From: Spirosoma radiotolerans
GTDB taxonomy: Bacteria; Bacteroidota; Bacteroidia; Cytophagales; Spirosomataceae
Assembly: GCF_000974425.1 (NCBI RefSeq)
Contig: NZ_CP010429.1
Span: forward strand, 6,030,501 to 6,094,500
Reading direction: 5' to 3'
Length of the DNA stretch: 64,000 nt
Shown here: positions 63,890-64,000 of the stretch, piece by piece
Position numbering within the stretch: the stretch's first letter is position 1
Layout of the letters: each line of letters opens with the position of its first letter
Notes under the pieces: generated by a model
The model's input: only the letters and a program-made list of their open reading frames with translations
The model's database searches: none
Told to the model about the DNA's origin: nothing
Program-made: the position numbers and the translations under genes

Positions 63890-64000
63890 ATGATACGTAA
63901 TTACCTGCTCATCGCTTTCCGCAACTTGCGCAAACACAAAGCATTTAGCGTCATTAATATGGCTGGCGTTGCGGTTGGACTTGCCTGCTTCCTACTGATT
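63890..64000 (+). CDS. FtsX/MacB-type ABC permease 7, cut by the window edge
   Basis: The first 37 codons (MIRNYLLIAFRNLRKHKAFS, then VINMAGVAVGLACFLLI) match the N-terminal helix of the other permeases. The gene runs off the right end. It begins a new unit with its own predicted activator sites and sigma54-like promoter, so it may be regulated together with the adaptor gene at 42085. Confidence 0.85.
   Translation, partial: MIRNYLLIAFRNLRKHKAFSVINMAGVAVGLACFLLI

Overview
The window looks like chromosomal DNA of a Bacteroidota bacterium of the Cytophagales, most likely Spirosoma or a close relative. The signs are many SusC/TonB-type outer-membrane receptors with carboxypeptidase-like regulatory domains, DUF4249 and DUF1905 proteins, a tandem array of ~800-residue FtsX/MacB permeases, LytTR regulators and moderately GC-rich coding DNA. 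The genus is an inference from gene content; there is no rRNA or other marker gene here.

1-23.8 kb: carbohydrate and nutrient uptake. A secreted GH43 enzyme with discoidin and FN3 domains, a GH127-type beta-L-arabinofuranosidase and a secreted TIM-barrel glycosidase-like protein suggest use of arabinose-containing plant polysaccharides. Between them lie a GNAT acetyltransferase, an MFS exporter, a DUF2071 protein, a metallopeptidase-like lipoprotein, a giant plug/macroglobulin-like protein, an aldo/keto reductase, an OmpR-type two-component pair followed by a TonB receptor, an SDR, and a second TonB receptor behind a small His-rich membrane protein that suggests metal uptake.

23.8-34.7 kb: accessory region. 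A WYL-domain regulator is divergent from a module of two paralogous unknown proteins flanking a WGR-PARP-like ADP-ribosyltransferase and a small putative DNA-binding protein. Both paralogs have the same palindrome (CGTAA-N5-TTACG) at their promoters. Then comes an AT-richer, minus-strand block: orphan MNT nucleotidyltransferase, Dam-type methylase, HerA ATPase, NurA nuclease with a zinc-ribbon insert, and a Fic protein. This resembles a phage-defence island; methylase-HerA-NurA is restriction-like.

34.7-44.5 kb: envelope lipids and signalling. An acyl-ACP desaturase is 1 nt ahead of an NtrB/NtrY-like histidine kinase; a PlsC acyltransferase is divergent; an NtrC-type sigma54 activator follows; then an ArnT-like glycosyltransferase and a MacA-like adaptor plus MacB-like ATPase. 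Two broken genes here each carry exactly two in-frame amber codons.

44.5-64 kb: seven FtsX-like permeases (the last cut by the window edge) share the single ATPase and adaptor. A 21-bp-spaced CGGAC half-site array plus a sigma54-like -24/-12 element occurs upstream of both the adaptor and the last permease with nearly the same geometry, tying the array to the NtrC-type regulator. Intergenic space throughout is filled with REP-like nested palindromes of a few sequence families. No tRNA, rRNA, CRISPR array or intact insertion sequence was seen.
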